Source: Janthinobacterium sp. PC23-8 (GTDB lineage Bacteria; Pseudomonadota; Gammaproteobacteria; Burkholderiales; Burkholderiaceae_D). Taken from it: a stretch of 64,000 bases of DNA. The translations under genes and the position numbers were made by a program. Below the pieces are notes generated by a model that was given only the letters and a program-made list of their open reading frames with translations, searched no databases and was not told the DNA's origin. The stretch lies in the NCBI RefSeq assembly GCF_002250505.1, contig NZ_NJGY01000003.1, positions 816,660 to 880,659 on the forward strand, written 5' to 3'. Shown here one piece after another: positions 36,581-45,404 of the stretch. The first letter of the stretch is position 1; the number at the start of each line of letters is the position of its first letter.

Positions 36581-37658
36581 ACAGGTGTTTGATGCCGGTC
36601 TTCTTGCAGGAATCGACCACCTTGTGCACGAAGGTCAGCTTCTCCAGCACCGGCGTACTGAGCTTGAACGGATACGAGTCCGGCGTGCCGATGCTGCGAT
36701 TCAAGCTATTGAGCACGTAAGTGAGGGAAAACCAGTCGGACAGGGTGTCGTCGAAGGTGTCGACCCTGGCCGGCAGGGTCACGCCGTCGATCGACGGTTC
36801 GTCGGCCTTGGCCGGCTTGAGCGACAGGCCGCAGGCGTGCGCCGTTTCCAGGGTGTCGATCATGTGCAGGTAATGGGCCCAGGTTTCGGCCCAGTCTTCC
36901 CACGGGTGGGAGCTGGCATAGCTGCTCACGAAATGCTGGTCCCAGTCGCTGGCCGGACCTTCCTTGTAGTGGCGCTGCAGCGCTTCGCCGTAATCGGCGC
37001 TTTCGTCGCCAAACAGGGCGCGGAAACCGTCTGTCCATTCGCTGTCGGCCACCAGGCGGTCGAAATAATAGTGGCCGCTTTCATGGCGGAAGTGTCCCAG
37101 CAGGGTGCGGTAGCGCTCGTGCATCTGTTCACGCGTGCGTTCGCGCTCGGCCGGATCGGCTTCGGCGATATTGAGGGTGATCAGCCCATTGTCATGGCCC
37201 GTCATCACGCATTCGTCGGTCACGCCGTCTTCCAGGAACTGGAACGCCAGGCCGGTTTCCGGTGCATCGTCTTTCGATGCCGGCGTCAGGTTCAGCGACG
37301 CCAGCGAAAACAGCAGCCGGCGCTTGGCCGTTTCCAGGCGCGACCACAAGACCAGGTTTTTCTCCGACGACAGCGACGGAATCACGACCGTGAACTGGCA
37401 AGACTCGCACAGTTCGTGCGGATCGTCGGCGGCGATCATCCAGTTGCAGACATTATGCTCCACATAATTGCCGCACTGCTTGTACAGCTTGCCGGCATCC
37501 CTGGTGTTCAGGCTGCGCCACAGGCCGTCGTCGGCCGCTTCGTAGCTGTTGATGGTGCGCAGCGCGGGCTCATAGCCGAGCATGCTGTCGCAGTTGGAGC
37601 AGTGGGTGTTTTCAAAAAATACCTGGTTTGAACATTTGTCGCAATGAAACGTTTTCAT
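36507..37658 (-). CDS. Zinc-ribbon putative metallopeptidase
   Basis: A 383-residue protein from ATG 37658 (MKTFHCDKC). Four CxxC-like pairs form a zinc ribbon at the N-terminus (CDKCSNQ...[10 protein letters not shown]) and a second one near residues 62-88 ([10 protein letters not shown]...CESC). The zincin-like HExxH is His192-Glu-Ser-Gly-His196 in [11 protein letters not shown], with a downstream [17 protein letters not shown] segment that may give the third ligand. This type is often encoded next to the transglutaminase/ATP-grasp genes, as here, so it may process the same unknown target. Its last 74 bases are antisense to the neighbouring gene end. Confidence 0.82.
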   Translation of the reverse strand: MKTFHCDKCSNQVFFENTHCSNCDSMLGYEPALRTINSYEAADDGLWRSLNTRDAGKLYKQCGNYVEHNVCNWMIAADDPHELCESCQFTVVIPSLSSEKNLVLWSRLETAKRRLLFSLASLNLTPASKDDAPETGLAFQFLEDGVTDECVMTGHDNGLITLNIAEADPAERERTREQMHERYRTLLGHFRHESGHYYFDRLVADSEWTDGFRALFGDESADYGEALQRHYKEGPASDWDQHFVSSYASSHPWEDWAETWAHYLHMIDTLETAHACGLSLKPAKADEPSIDGVTLPARVDTFDDTLSDWFSLTYVLNSLNRSIGTPDSYPFKLSTPVLEKLTFVHKVVDSCKKTGIKHLFTPAPPAVAPLPASDAAATPVQTG

Positions 37659-37854
37659 GGGGCACCGGTGAGAGGGGTTATGGATCTTCTGATGGCATAA
37701 TCTAACAGCAAACACGGCGTTGCGAGGGGCGTGTAGGACAAGCACCCGTTATCGTGCGCCGCCGACGCGCGCGGTTCTCCCGGACGTGTGGTGATCGCCA
37801 TTGATGCGACAATCGCATGTCGCCAGCCATCCACCCCACGAAAGCCAGCCCCAC

Positions 37855-38937
37855 ATGCCCACCCCCACGCCGCGCCGCGGCTCCTTGCTGCTGCTGTTAC
37901 CGATTGCCCTGATTCTGCTTGCCATCGCCGCGCTGTTTGCGTGGGTCGGCGGCTGGTTCGGCAATTACCAGCTGACTCCGCAAAAAATGATGGACTTCGC
38001 CCAAACGTCGGGCAAGCAAGCGCCGGGATTCCGACGCGCCCACAGCAAGGGTGTCTGCTTTGCCGGCACGTTCGCGCCCATGCCCAAAGCGGCCAGCCTG
38101 TCGAAGGCGCGCGCGTTCTCGCAGCCGTCGATTGCCGTGATCGGCCGCTTTTCCGCGCCCTCCAACAACCCGTATGCGCCGGATGGCGCCTCGCCGGTGC
38201 GCGGCATGGCCGTGCAGCTGAAAACCGACGATGGCCAGGAGTGGCGCATTGCGATGAACAGCTTTCCCTTTTTTGCGGCCGCCACGCCGCAGGCATTCCA
38301 GGCGATGAACGAGGCCGGCAAGCCCGATCCGGCCACCGGCAAGCCCGACCCGGAGAAAATGCAGGCCGTGCTGGCCGCGCATCCCGAGATCGCCGCGTTC
38401 CAGGCGTGGGCCAAAACGGCGCCCAGGTCCGACAGCCTGGGCAGCACCCGCTTCAATGGCGTCAACGCCTTCCAGTTGACAAACGCGCAAGGCGAAGCTC
38501 GCATGGTGCGCTGGTCGATGCGCCCGCGTGCGGCGTTCGTGGCGATGACACCGGCGCAGCTGAAGGCGGCCGATGCCGATTTCCTGATTGCCGATTTGAA
38601 CCAGCGCCTGGCCGCCGGCCCGCTGGCATGGGACATGGTGGTGCAAATCGCCGAGCCTGGCGATGCCGTCACCGACCCATCCAGGGCCTGGCCCGACACG
38701 CGCAAGGAGGTCACCATCGGCACATTGACGTTGGCGCATGCCGAGCCGCAGGCGAGCGGTCCTTGCCGCGACCTCAATTTCGATCCGTTGATCCTGCCGG
38801 ACGGCATCAAAGGCAGCGACGACCCCATCCTGCGTGCCCGTTCGGCCGCCTATTCGGTCTCGTTCAACCGCCGCGAACGCGAAATCAGCGCGGGCAAGTC
38901 CGCTTATCCAGTCAGCCAGAACGCGAGCGCCCGATGA
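37855..38937 (+). CDS. Membrane-anchored catalase-like peroxidase
   Basis: A 360-residue haem protein of the short catalase-related family (SrpA-like). An N-terminal transmembrane segment (about residues 8-30) anchors it, with the enzyme part outside. His63 in FRRAHSKGVCFAGTF is the distal histidine; NSFPFFAAATP near 138 and the proximal tyrosine in AAYSVSFNRRERE near 340 fit the fold. It probably reduces peroxides with electrons from the cytochrome b encoded next, whose ATG overlaps its stop codon. ATG 37855 is chosen because residues added by upstream starts lack any family resemblance. Confidence 0.85.
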   Translation: MPTPTPRRGSLLLLLPIALILLAIAALFAWVGGWFGNYQLTPQKMMDFAQTSGKQAPGFRRAHSKGVCFAGTFAPMPKAASLSKARAFSQPSIAVIGRFSAPSNNPYAPDGASPVRGMAVQLKTDDGQEWRIAMNSFPFFAAATPQAFQAMNEAGKPDPATGKPDPEKMQAVLAAHPEIAAFQAWAKTAPRSDSLGSTRFNGVNAFQLTNAQGEARMVRWSMRPRAAFVAMTPAQLKAADADFLIADLNQRLAAGPLAWDMVVQIAEPGDAVTDPSRAWPDTRKEVTIGTLTLAHAEPQASGPCRDLNFDPLILPDGIKGSDDPILRARSAAYSVSFNRREREISAGKSAYPVSQNASAR

Positions 38938-39470
38938 ACCGCCCACGCCACTTCAATCTGCTCGCCCGCCTGCTGCACTGGGCCATGGCGCTGGCCATAT
39001 TCGCCATGCTGTTTGTCGGCGCCGGCATGGTGGTTTCCTTGCAATACCGCGCCCAGCTGCTGGACCTGCATCGCCCGCTCGGCATCGCCATTTTGCTGCT
39101 GGCCATCGTGCGCCTGGCCAACCGCCTGAGCCGGCCGACGCCGGCGCTGCCTGCCGACCTGCCGGCCATCCAGAAATTGGCCGCGCACGCGTCGCACTGG
39201 CTGCTGTATGTGCTGATGCTGGCGATGCCGCTGATCGGCTGGGCCATGCTGTCGGCCGGCGGCTATCCAATACCGATGTTCGGCGGCGCGCACCTGCCGG
39301 CCATCCTGCCGCACAGCCCCGAGGTCTACGGCATGCTGCGCCCGCTGCACGGCGCGCTGGCCTATCTGCTGTTTTTCACCATCCTGGCCCACCTTGGCGC
39401 GGCGCTGTTTCACGCCTGGGTGCGGCGCGACGAGGTGTTTGGCCAGATGGCCAGGGGTGAAAGAGAGTAG
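38934..39470 (+). CDS. Cytochrome b561-family membrane protein
   Basis: A 178-residue four-helix haem b protein. Histidines in ARLLHWAMA near 15, LLDLHRPLGIAIL near 46, ASHWLLYVLML near 89 and RPLHGALAYLLFFTILAHLGAALFH near 140-160 fit haem ligation. It is translationally coupled to the catalase-like gene and likely passes quinol electrons to it in the periplasm. The last codons (RRDEVFGQMARGE) recur as a scrap at 43021, marking an old rearrangement. The antisense strand carries the read-through end of the decayed TonB-receptor chimera. Confidence 0.88.
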   Translation: MNRPRHFNLLARLLHWAMALAIFAMLFVGAGMVVSLQYRAQLLDLHRPLGIAILLLAIVRLANRLSRPTPALPADLPAIQKLAAHASHWLLYVLMLAMPLIGWAMLSAGGYPIPMFGGAHLPAILPHSPEVYGMLRPLHGALAYLLFFTILAHLGAALFHAWVRRDEVFGQMARGERE

Positions 39471-41561
39471 ATGAACCGGGGTTTCTGCTCCAGCGGCACG
39501 TAGATCGATTCGCTGGGCGCCGGTGGCGCGACATCGGACAGCAGCTTGCCGGTTTCGGTGTCGTAGCGGAAGGTCTCCGCTACCTGTCCGGTTGCCACCC
39601 GCATGATGCCGGCGTCCAGATCGTCGGTGACGCTGATGGTTACCGGTCGCTGGGTCGGACACGCCACACTGGCGCCGGTGTCAAATCCTTTGCCTGCCTG
39701 CGCCGGCTTGATCAGGCATCGCGCCGCCCCGGCGCGCCCCAGTTCCAGCCAGCCCTCTTGTGTGATGCGGTGCTGGTAGATCGCCCGGCCCCGCACATCC
39801 ATCGTGGTGAACAGTTCGCCGCGTTGATAGGTGCGTCCCTGGCAGTCCATGCTTTTTACTCCCACCACGTTGTGCGTCAGCAGGCCCGCTTCGTCGATGT
39901 AGTAGTGGCCGATCTGGGTGCCGGCGTTGAGCGGCCAGCGCAGGTGCATATGCATGTGGGGTGGGGCGTCGGCATGGCCGTGCGGGAAGTTGGTGTCGAA
40001 GCCCATCGCCTGGATGGCGCCCAGCTTCTCCTGCGCCACGTAATCGCACAGACCGGTGCGCCGTATCACCTCGCGCTGGGCAAACTGCAGGTTGTCGGCC
40101 GCGCGCCTTTGCCGTACGGGGAAGGCGCCGTGCGCATAGGCACCAGCGCGGCGCGCGATGTCGGCGTGCTCGAAGCGCAGCACCATGCCCGGCTCCACGA
40201 TATGGGTGGCGAATTCCCCGGCCGTGACAGCGTCGCTGGCGACTGGCGGCAGTGACACGGTGACGATATCGTCCGTGGTCGTGAACCGCAGGTCGCCGCT
40301 TTCCAGTACCACCCGTTTCACACCGTTGCGCGCGGCGCGAAAGCGCAGCTCCAGCGTGGTGGAATACGCCAGCCCGGGAAGATACTGGGCGGTGGTGGTG
40401 CCGGCCCTGGGGTTGGTATCGTACTTGATCATCTGGCGGTATTCGCGGTAAGTCGCCCTGGACGACGACGCGGTCACGCCCACGTCGGCATTCGCACCCG
40501 CTTCGAACAGGCTGTCCAGCGTGAGCAGCCTGGTGCGGCGCTTGACTGGCTGGTAGGTAAAACCCTGCTGGACGTCGCCCAGCGCAAAGCGCCCGCCGCT
40601 GGCGGTCGGCACCATCGCCGAACCGGGGCTGGTGAGGGTTTCGTAGCGGGTTTCGGTGTCCTTGTCGGCGTAGTGGCCGGCAAAGGCGGACAAGTAGCTG
40701 CGCTCGCCGAAGCGGTATTCGAGCTTGGTATTGAGGCTGGCGCGCTCACGCAGGTTATCGAACGCGTAGTCCTGGTTACGCACGGGCGCCTGCTGGCCGC
40801 TGGCCGTGTAATACGTCCAGCCGGCGCCGGTGGTGTCGCCGGGCAGTTCCGAGAAGGCGCTCGACGGCAGCCGTTGCAGTTCGGCCGAGACCACGATGCC
40901 GAACTGGCGCCGGTCGCCGAAGATGGCCGCGCCTGTGGCATCGGCCCGGCCCGAGTTCTTTTTGTCGGACAGGAATTTGCCGGCGCTCGAATTGCACCCG
41001 GCGAAAGCGTTGGCGACAAAGAAGCGGTCCTGGTCGCGGGCAAAGGCGCTGCGGCTCACCAGGTTGACCTGGCCGCCCAGCGCGTGCGGGTCGTATTCGG
41101 CGGTGACGGTCTTGATGGCCTGGATTTGCGACACCAGGCCCGCCGGCAGCATCTCCAGGCGCGCGCCCCGGTAGGTCTGGTCGGACGAGGCGATCGGCAC
41201 GCCATCGACGGTGACCAGGTTGTAGCGGCTGTCCAGGCCACGGATGGTGGCACATCTGGTAGATGTCGCGGTTCTTGGTGGCGTCGCCGCCGCCCACCAC
41301 CGACAGGCCTGGAATGCGGCGCGACGCTTCCACGATATTGAAGTCGGGCAGCTGGCCGATATCATCCTGGCTGACGGCGTCCAGGATTTGCCGGGTCGCC
41401 TTTTTGGTCTGCACGGTGGCGCTTTCGGCTGCCCGCAGGCCGCTGACGACGACCGTCTGCACTTCCGGCGCCGGTTCCTGGGCTTGCGCGGGCAGGGTCA
41501 TCAGGACCGCTGCCGCGAGTGGCAGCAGGGGAAGGGAGGCAAGACTGTTCTTGATATGCAT
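39410..41561 (-). pseudogene. Frameshifted, chimeric TonB-dependent receptor fused to an unknown secreted-protein tail
   Basis: The gene starts at ATG 41561 with a signal peptide (MHIKNSLASLPLLPLAAAVL) and a receptor opening with VVVSGLRAAESATVQTKK, then the plug domain ATRQILDAVSQDDIGQLPD. One extra base near 41252, inside the plug codons for RDIYQM-TIRGLDSRYN, breaks the frame. The second frame continues the plug and part of the barrel for about 300 residues. After about 40390 the sequence stops looking like a barrel and becomes an unrelated His-rich protein (PHMHMHLRWPLNAGTQIGHY) that ends by running over the cytochrome b gene on the other strand. The chimera suggests a deletion joining two genes. 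Confidence 0.75.
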
Positions 41562-41695
41562 ATGACTGCTCCAGAAAGGGCTGTTTCGATGTGGTCCGGT
41601 TGCTTTTCCGGTCTGTGGGGATCGGAGAAAATGGTAGCAACGATGTACCGGCTTCGAAGGCCTTTATCAGTCAGTTTTAACGGTGAAAAGTGGTG

Positions 41696-42983
41696 CTATC
41701 TGATGCGTGCGCCGATGACTTGCACATCGGTGGTGCCGGAGGCGCGCAGCGCACATTGCAACAGGATTTCAAACGGCCGCACGCTGCCGTCGGGCCGCAC
41801 TGCCTTGGCCAATACGGCGCGCAGGCGTTCGCGGTTGAGCAGGAAATCCATGCCAGCCTCGGTGCCGACCGACGAGGTGCCGCCGATCATCAACCCATGG
41901 CCGTTGCCGCTCAGGTTTGGGGTACAGGCCAGCACCGCGAAGCCATGCGTTGCTCGCTCGGTGCCGGAAAATTCGTACATCGCGCTCACCTGCGGCAGGG
42001 GCATCGTTGCGCACCAGGATTTTGTCGTTGGGGACGTCGAGGTCGATGTGGTAGTTGAGGCGATCGCGAAACAGTGACACCCATGGGTTGGCGTCGGCCG
42101 TGCCCACCAGCACCGCGTTGGCCTGCTTGAGTTCATTGAGTTGCAGGCCGCGTGCATAGCGCACCCGCAGGCCATGCGGTGCGGTGGCCGCCAGCTTGCC
42201 CAGTTCGACGGCCAGGGTCACCGAGATCACGCCCGTGTAGCGCCGCCAGTGGAACGGCGATGCCGGGCCATGGGCGTTGTTGTCCGCAGGAGAGTCGAAG
42301 CGCTTGGCGATATAGTCGTCGAGCGAAATCTGGCGTCCGATGGCGCGCTGGTGCATCACCAGTTCGGAGGCGGCGGGAATGAACAGCGTTTCGTGGCCGG
42401 CGAACAGCAGCGACTTCCAGAATGCGTCCACCGGATCGGCGCGCTTGTCGGCGGCGGCGAACGCGCCGACGATGGCGATCAGCAGCAGGGCGGCAAAGGC
42501 TCCGGACAGGGCGCGTCATTTGCGGGCGACGAGCAGATCGCGCCAGCGTTTGGGCTCCACGGGCTGCGCTTCGGGAGCAGGATCGACGGGCGCCATGGGC
42601 TCGGGCAAAAATGGCGAGGGCGAGGGCGAAGACACCACAACCTCGTTGGCTACAAACACCGGGCTGTACGAGCCGCGCGGAATGGCGATGCGCACCGGGC
42701 CAAGCAGACCTTCGAGTTCGTAGTACCTGGCCAGGCGTTTTCTCAGCATGGCCGCCGTGGTGCGCACGATGGTGTCCTCGGCCGGGATGTAGTTGTCTGG
42801 CCGGCCAAAGATGTGGATGCCGATATGCTGCTCGGTCAGGCGTATGGTCTTCTGCGTGAGGGCAGCTTCGCAGACGTAAGCCAAAAACGAGGACAGCGGC
42901 TCGCTGCGGGAGAATCCGGCGCTTGCCAGTATCTTCTCCAATGCCAGGCGTTCGGCCGACGGTGCTTCCGGTTCCATTTCCAT
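41696..42983 (-). pseudogene. Broken membrane-anchored winged-helix protein
   Basis: From ATG 42983 the first 155 residues form a winged-helix domain of the type fused to sensor or TPR modules (LTEQHIGIHIFGRPDNYIPA then VRTTAAMLRKRLARYYELEG and IAIPRGSYSPVF). A TGA at 42516-42518 then stops the frame. The very same frame continues after the stop with a transmembrane helix (GAFAALLLIAIVGAFAAAD) and a folded domain, until a frameshift at about 41990-42010; the other frame carries on with FAVLACTPNLSGNGHGLMIG to a stop at 41696. Two lesions in one gene indicate decay. Confidence 0.75.
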
Positions 42984-43020
42984 CGGCGCAGGATAACAAG
43001 CCAGTGTGACTGGCGCGCGA

Positions 43021-43062
43021 GCGGCGACGAGGTGTTCGGCCAGATGGCCAGCGGGGAGATGA
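43021..43062 (+). pseudogene. Scrap of a cytochrome b gene 3' end
   Basis: Bases GCGACGAGGTGTTCGGCCAG onward encode GDEVFGQMASGEM, closely matching the last codons of the intact cytochrome b gene at 39425-39465 at both DNA and protein level. No upstream part of a cytochrome gene is present. The two copies bracket the block of decaying genes at 39.4-43.0 kb. Confidence 0.7.
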
Positions 43063-43186
43063 ATTGGATGGCGGGTCGTCGAAGCCGCCACCGCCGTGGC
43101 GAAATTCGATGCGCAGTTTTGCATTGCGCGATATTTTTCTTGATGTTTCAGAAATCCTCCGCCACGACGAAGGTTTTCATGTCCTT

Positions 43187-43315
43187 TTAAGCGGCGCCCT
43201 GGAGCGCTTTTTCAAGGTGCGCCAGGCCACCGTTCTCCTTGGTCAAGACGCAGGAAAAAGCACCGCAGCCCGCGAGCAACGGCGGCAGGCAGATCAGGAG
43301 GAGGACTTTTTTCAT
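43187..43315 (-). CDS. Very small putative lipoprotein
   Basis: The 42-codon frame starts at ATG 43315 and opens MKKVLLLICLPPLLAGCGAF: a positively charged start, a hydrophobic core and a lipobox LLAG-C, so the mature part of about 26 residues would be lipid-anchored. Its sequence after the cysteine (SCVLTKENGGLAHLEKALQG) is not recognised. Entericidin-like and other tiny lipoproteins have this size. No strong ribosome site is seen, so expression is uncertain. Confidence 0.5.
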   Translation of the reverse strand: MKKVLLLICLPPLLAGCGAFSCVLTKENGGLAHLEKALQGAA

Positions 43316-43639
43316 TTTTTATCATAACAAACCGGCGGACGAAGCTATGAACATCGGCCCGATGTCCCTTCGCCACACGCTGTCTGCAGGTCTGGCTTCG
43401 CCGAGAGTGAAACGGTCAGACGGATTTTTCTGCAAAACTGACCCGCGTGTAGTGCCTTGTAATGCCGTGTAATTGATATGCGGTGCCGGAAGCGACATGC
43501 TGTGGTCACGGGGCGAGCAAACAGAACCGGCGCGAGCGCGAGCGAGCTTCGAACCTGCAGCTGCCTCGCGAAGTGATCGCCCCGGTGCCTGTGCACCACG
43601 GGTCTTGCCCATAACCTCACATTCTCACGGAGCTTCACC
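43316..43639. other. 324-base gap ahead of the RhiA-like genes
   Basis: No gene is seen. Near 43448-43473 the motif TAGTGCCTTGTAATGCCGTGTAATTG contains two TGCCnTGTA-like direct repeats, a possible regulator site. No -24/-12 element with the exact GG-N10-GC spacing was found by eye, although a sigma-54 regulator lies downstream. Confidence 0.35.
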
Positions 43640-44323
43640 ATGACCATCGTCAGCTATGTTAATGACAGCAAGCAACTCACCGCCAGCGACACCGCCGCCC
43701 TCGGCGCCGGCACGCCATATTCGATCAGGCTGGTCAACCAGTCGGCCTCGCCCTTCAAATTCTATGTGTATCAGCAACTGCCGAACCAGCAGTCGGCAAA
43801 TGTCTTCTCGTTGGCCTGGTTTTGCAGCCCTTACAATATCTCGCCGGGCAACCAGATCACCTTCCAGTGGAGTATCGATTACGGTTTCGTGTGGGGCGAT
43901 TCGGGCGTGATCCAGCCCGGCGTGACCTTCAACGCCAGCGGCAACACGTCGGCCGATCCACAGAGTACCAACTCCACGATCTTTTCCAACTCGCAGTCCG
44001 CGGGTCCGAATCTGAGCGCTCCGATACCTGGCCAGCCGCAGGGCTCGCTGATCATCAGTGACGCCGCCAATGTACCGTCCAACGAGTTTTCCGTCGGCGT
44101 GAGCATGAGCGGCGCGGGCACCTTCGTGACCAACGCCGGCCCCAACCTGACACACACCTTTACGCCAACGCCGACCTACTGGATCGCCGCCGGCACCAAC
44201 GTGCAGGTCGGTACCGTGATGGATATCACGACGGTCAACCAGAATGCCCAGGTCATCTTCCCGCCGAATGTCTACAGCCTGACCTACAATCTGAATCCCT
44301 CGAACCAGTGGGTGCGCGCCTGA
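43640..44323 (+). CDS. RhiA-like protein, first copy
   Basis: A 227-residue beta-rich soluble protein with no signal peptide, started at ATG 43640 behind a CGGAG site. It resembles RhiA, the abundant rhizosphere-expressed protein of Rhizobium, in the pattern FSLAWFCSPYNISPGNQITF, WSIDYGFVWGDSGVIQPGV and FSVGVSMSGAGTFV, ending with a run of aromatic strand segments (FPPNVYSLTYNLNPSNQW). The second gene at 44704 shares the same order of motifs, so the two are paralogues. RhiA function is unknown. Strong translation signals suggest an abundant product. Confidence 0.65.
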   Translation: MTIVSYVNDSKQLTASDTAALGAGTPYSIRLVNQSASPFKFYVYQQLPNQQSANVFSLAWFCSPYNISPGNQITFQWSIDYGFVWGDSGVIQPGVTFNASGNTSADPQSTNSTIFSNSQSAGPNLSAPIPGQPQGSLIISDAANVPSNEFSVGVSMSGAGTFVTNAGPNLTHTFTPTPTYWIAAGTNVQVGTVMDITTVNQNAQVIFPPNVYSLTYNLNPSNQWVRA

Positions 44324-44371
44324 AGCGGCGTCAGGGCATGACGATCATTTTCCACTTGCAGCGGAGTTGAT

Positions 44372-44620
44372 ATGGCATTCCATATTTTTTCAGGCATACC
44401 CGGGCGCGTGGTATCGGTGCAGGTTGACGACCAGGGCTTGTTCAACGTTGTGGGGCAGGGTCAGGCGCATGAGTTGTTGGTCAATTTGCACTATGCGCAG
44501 GTGCATGTGGCCGGTGCCCCGGCCGTCCGGCAGGCCCAGCGTCTTCCTGGCATTGCGAACGGATCGCGGCTTGAAGTGATCTTGCTGAACGACCAGGTCA
44601 GGCTGCAGCCACGTCCCTGA
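44372..44620 (+). CDS. Small hypothetical protein between RhiA-like genes
   Basis: An 82-residue protein from ATG 44372, preceded by a good ribosome site (CGGAG). It begins MAFHIFSGIPGRVVSVQVDD and is rich in beta-prone valines, with HVAGAPAVRQAQRLPGIANG in the middle. No signal peptide, membrane helix or known motif is seen. It lies 48 bases after the first RhiA-like gene and 83 bases before the second, same strand, so it is probably part of the same transcript and functional group. Confidence 0.6.
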   Translation: MAFHIFSGIPGRVVSVQVDDQGLFNVVGQGQAHELLVNLHYAQVHVAGAPAVRQAQRLPGIANGSRLEVILLNDQVRLQPRP

Positions 44621-44653
44621 CAGGGCGCCGCCGCTCGGCAAACGCAGTACCGT

Positions 44654-44682
44654 GTGCCCCGGCGGCTTCCCGCCCGGGGCAC
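44654..44682 (+). terminator. Hairpin between the small gene and the second RhiA-like gene
   Basis: GTGCCCCGG (44654-44662) pairs perfectly with CCGGGGCAC (44674-44682) over an 11-base loop. No T-run follows; the second RhiA-like gene starts 21 bases on with a strong AGGAGG site. It may attenuate, stabilise or process the transcript rather than end it. Confidence 0.5.
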
Positions 44683-44703
44683 GCGGATCAGGAGGGGCAA
44701 GCC

Positions 44704-45402
44704 ATGGGCAGCGTTCAACAGTATGATCTTTTTTTTCTCAACAAGAGCGGTAGCGGCGGCAATGTCTGCGTCTACCAGGATGCGGGCAATGTCAGTTGCA
44801 GCGATGGTAATCCTGGCGCCTTGGCCTGGATGGTCTGCGGCGCCAATCCGGATGTGCAAATCGATTTTCAATGGAAGGTGGCGTACGATTGCGCGTGGTT
44901 CAACGTCACCGTGCCCGCCACGCAGCAACTAAAGGCCGCCGATGCCATCACCGGCACTTCCGTCGTGCTTGCCCTGGGCCAGTACGGCTACCTTTTCACG
45001 CCGGCACCGGCGCCGCCCGTACCGGGCACGCTGTCGGTGCAGGGCGACTACACCATCCCTACGGTCAATAATGTGCTGCTGGGGATAGGCATGAGCGGGG
45101 CCGGGACGTTTGCCTTTCCCGCCCAACCCAATGTGAGCCATGGCTTCTCGCCGGCAGGCAACGAGTCGCTGGCCTATTGGGTGGCCTTCGGTGGCGACTT
45201 TCAGCTCAATCGGCCGGTCAGCCAGGTGACGCCGTCAATCAAACCGCTGTGCATCCGCTTTCCCGCCGGCGTGTTTGCCGTGACGGTGACGCTCACGGCC
45301 TCGAATATCCTGCAGTATGTTCCCGGTCCACCAGCGAGCACGCTGCGTGCAGGCGCGCCGGCGACACGCAATATGGTGTATCGGGCCGGCCAGGAGGGCT
45401 GA
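44704..45402 (+). CDS. RhiA-like protein, second copy
   Basis: A 232-residue paralogue of the gene at 43640, started at ATG 44704 behind AGGAGG. Shared landmarks in the same order are ALAWMVCGANPDVQIDFQW near residue 37, a DCAWFNVTV strand, GIGMSGAGTFAFPAQPNVSH near 127 and FPAGVFAVTVTLTASN near 195. There is no signal peptide. Sequence between the landmarks has diverged strongly, so the copies are old or have different partners. It converges with the unknown gene at 45405, leaving only 2 bases between stops. Confidence 0.6.
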   Translation: MGSVQQYDLFFLNKSGSGGNVCVYQDAGNVSCSDGNPGALAWMVCGANPDVQIDFQWKVAYDCAWFNVTVPATQQLKAADAITGTSVVLALGQYGYLFTPAPAPPVPGTLSVQGDYTIPTVNNVLLGIGMSGAGTFAFPAQPNVSHGFSPAGNESLAYWVAFGGDFQLNRPVSQVTPSIKPLCIRFPAGVFAVTVTLTASNILQYVPGPPASTLRAGAPATRNMVYRAGQEG

Positions 45403-45404
45403 CT

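Noticed and set aside
42133-42999. A 288-codon reverse frame over the broken winged-helix gene
   Set aside because: Its product is Arg-rich nonsense; the other reverse frame shows the real domain and membrane helix, interrupted by one TGA.
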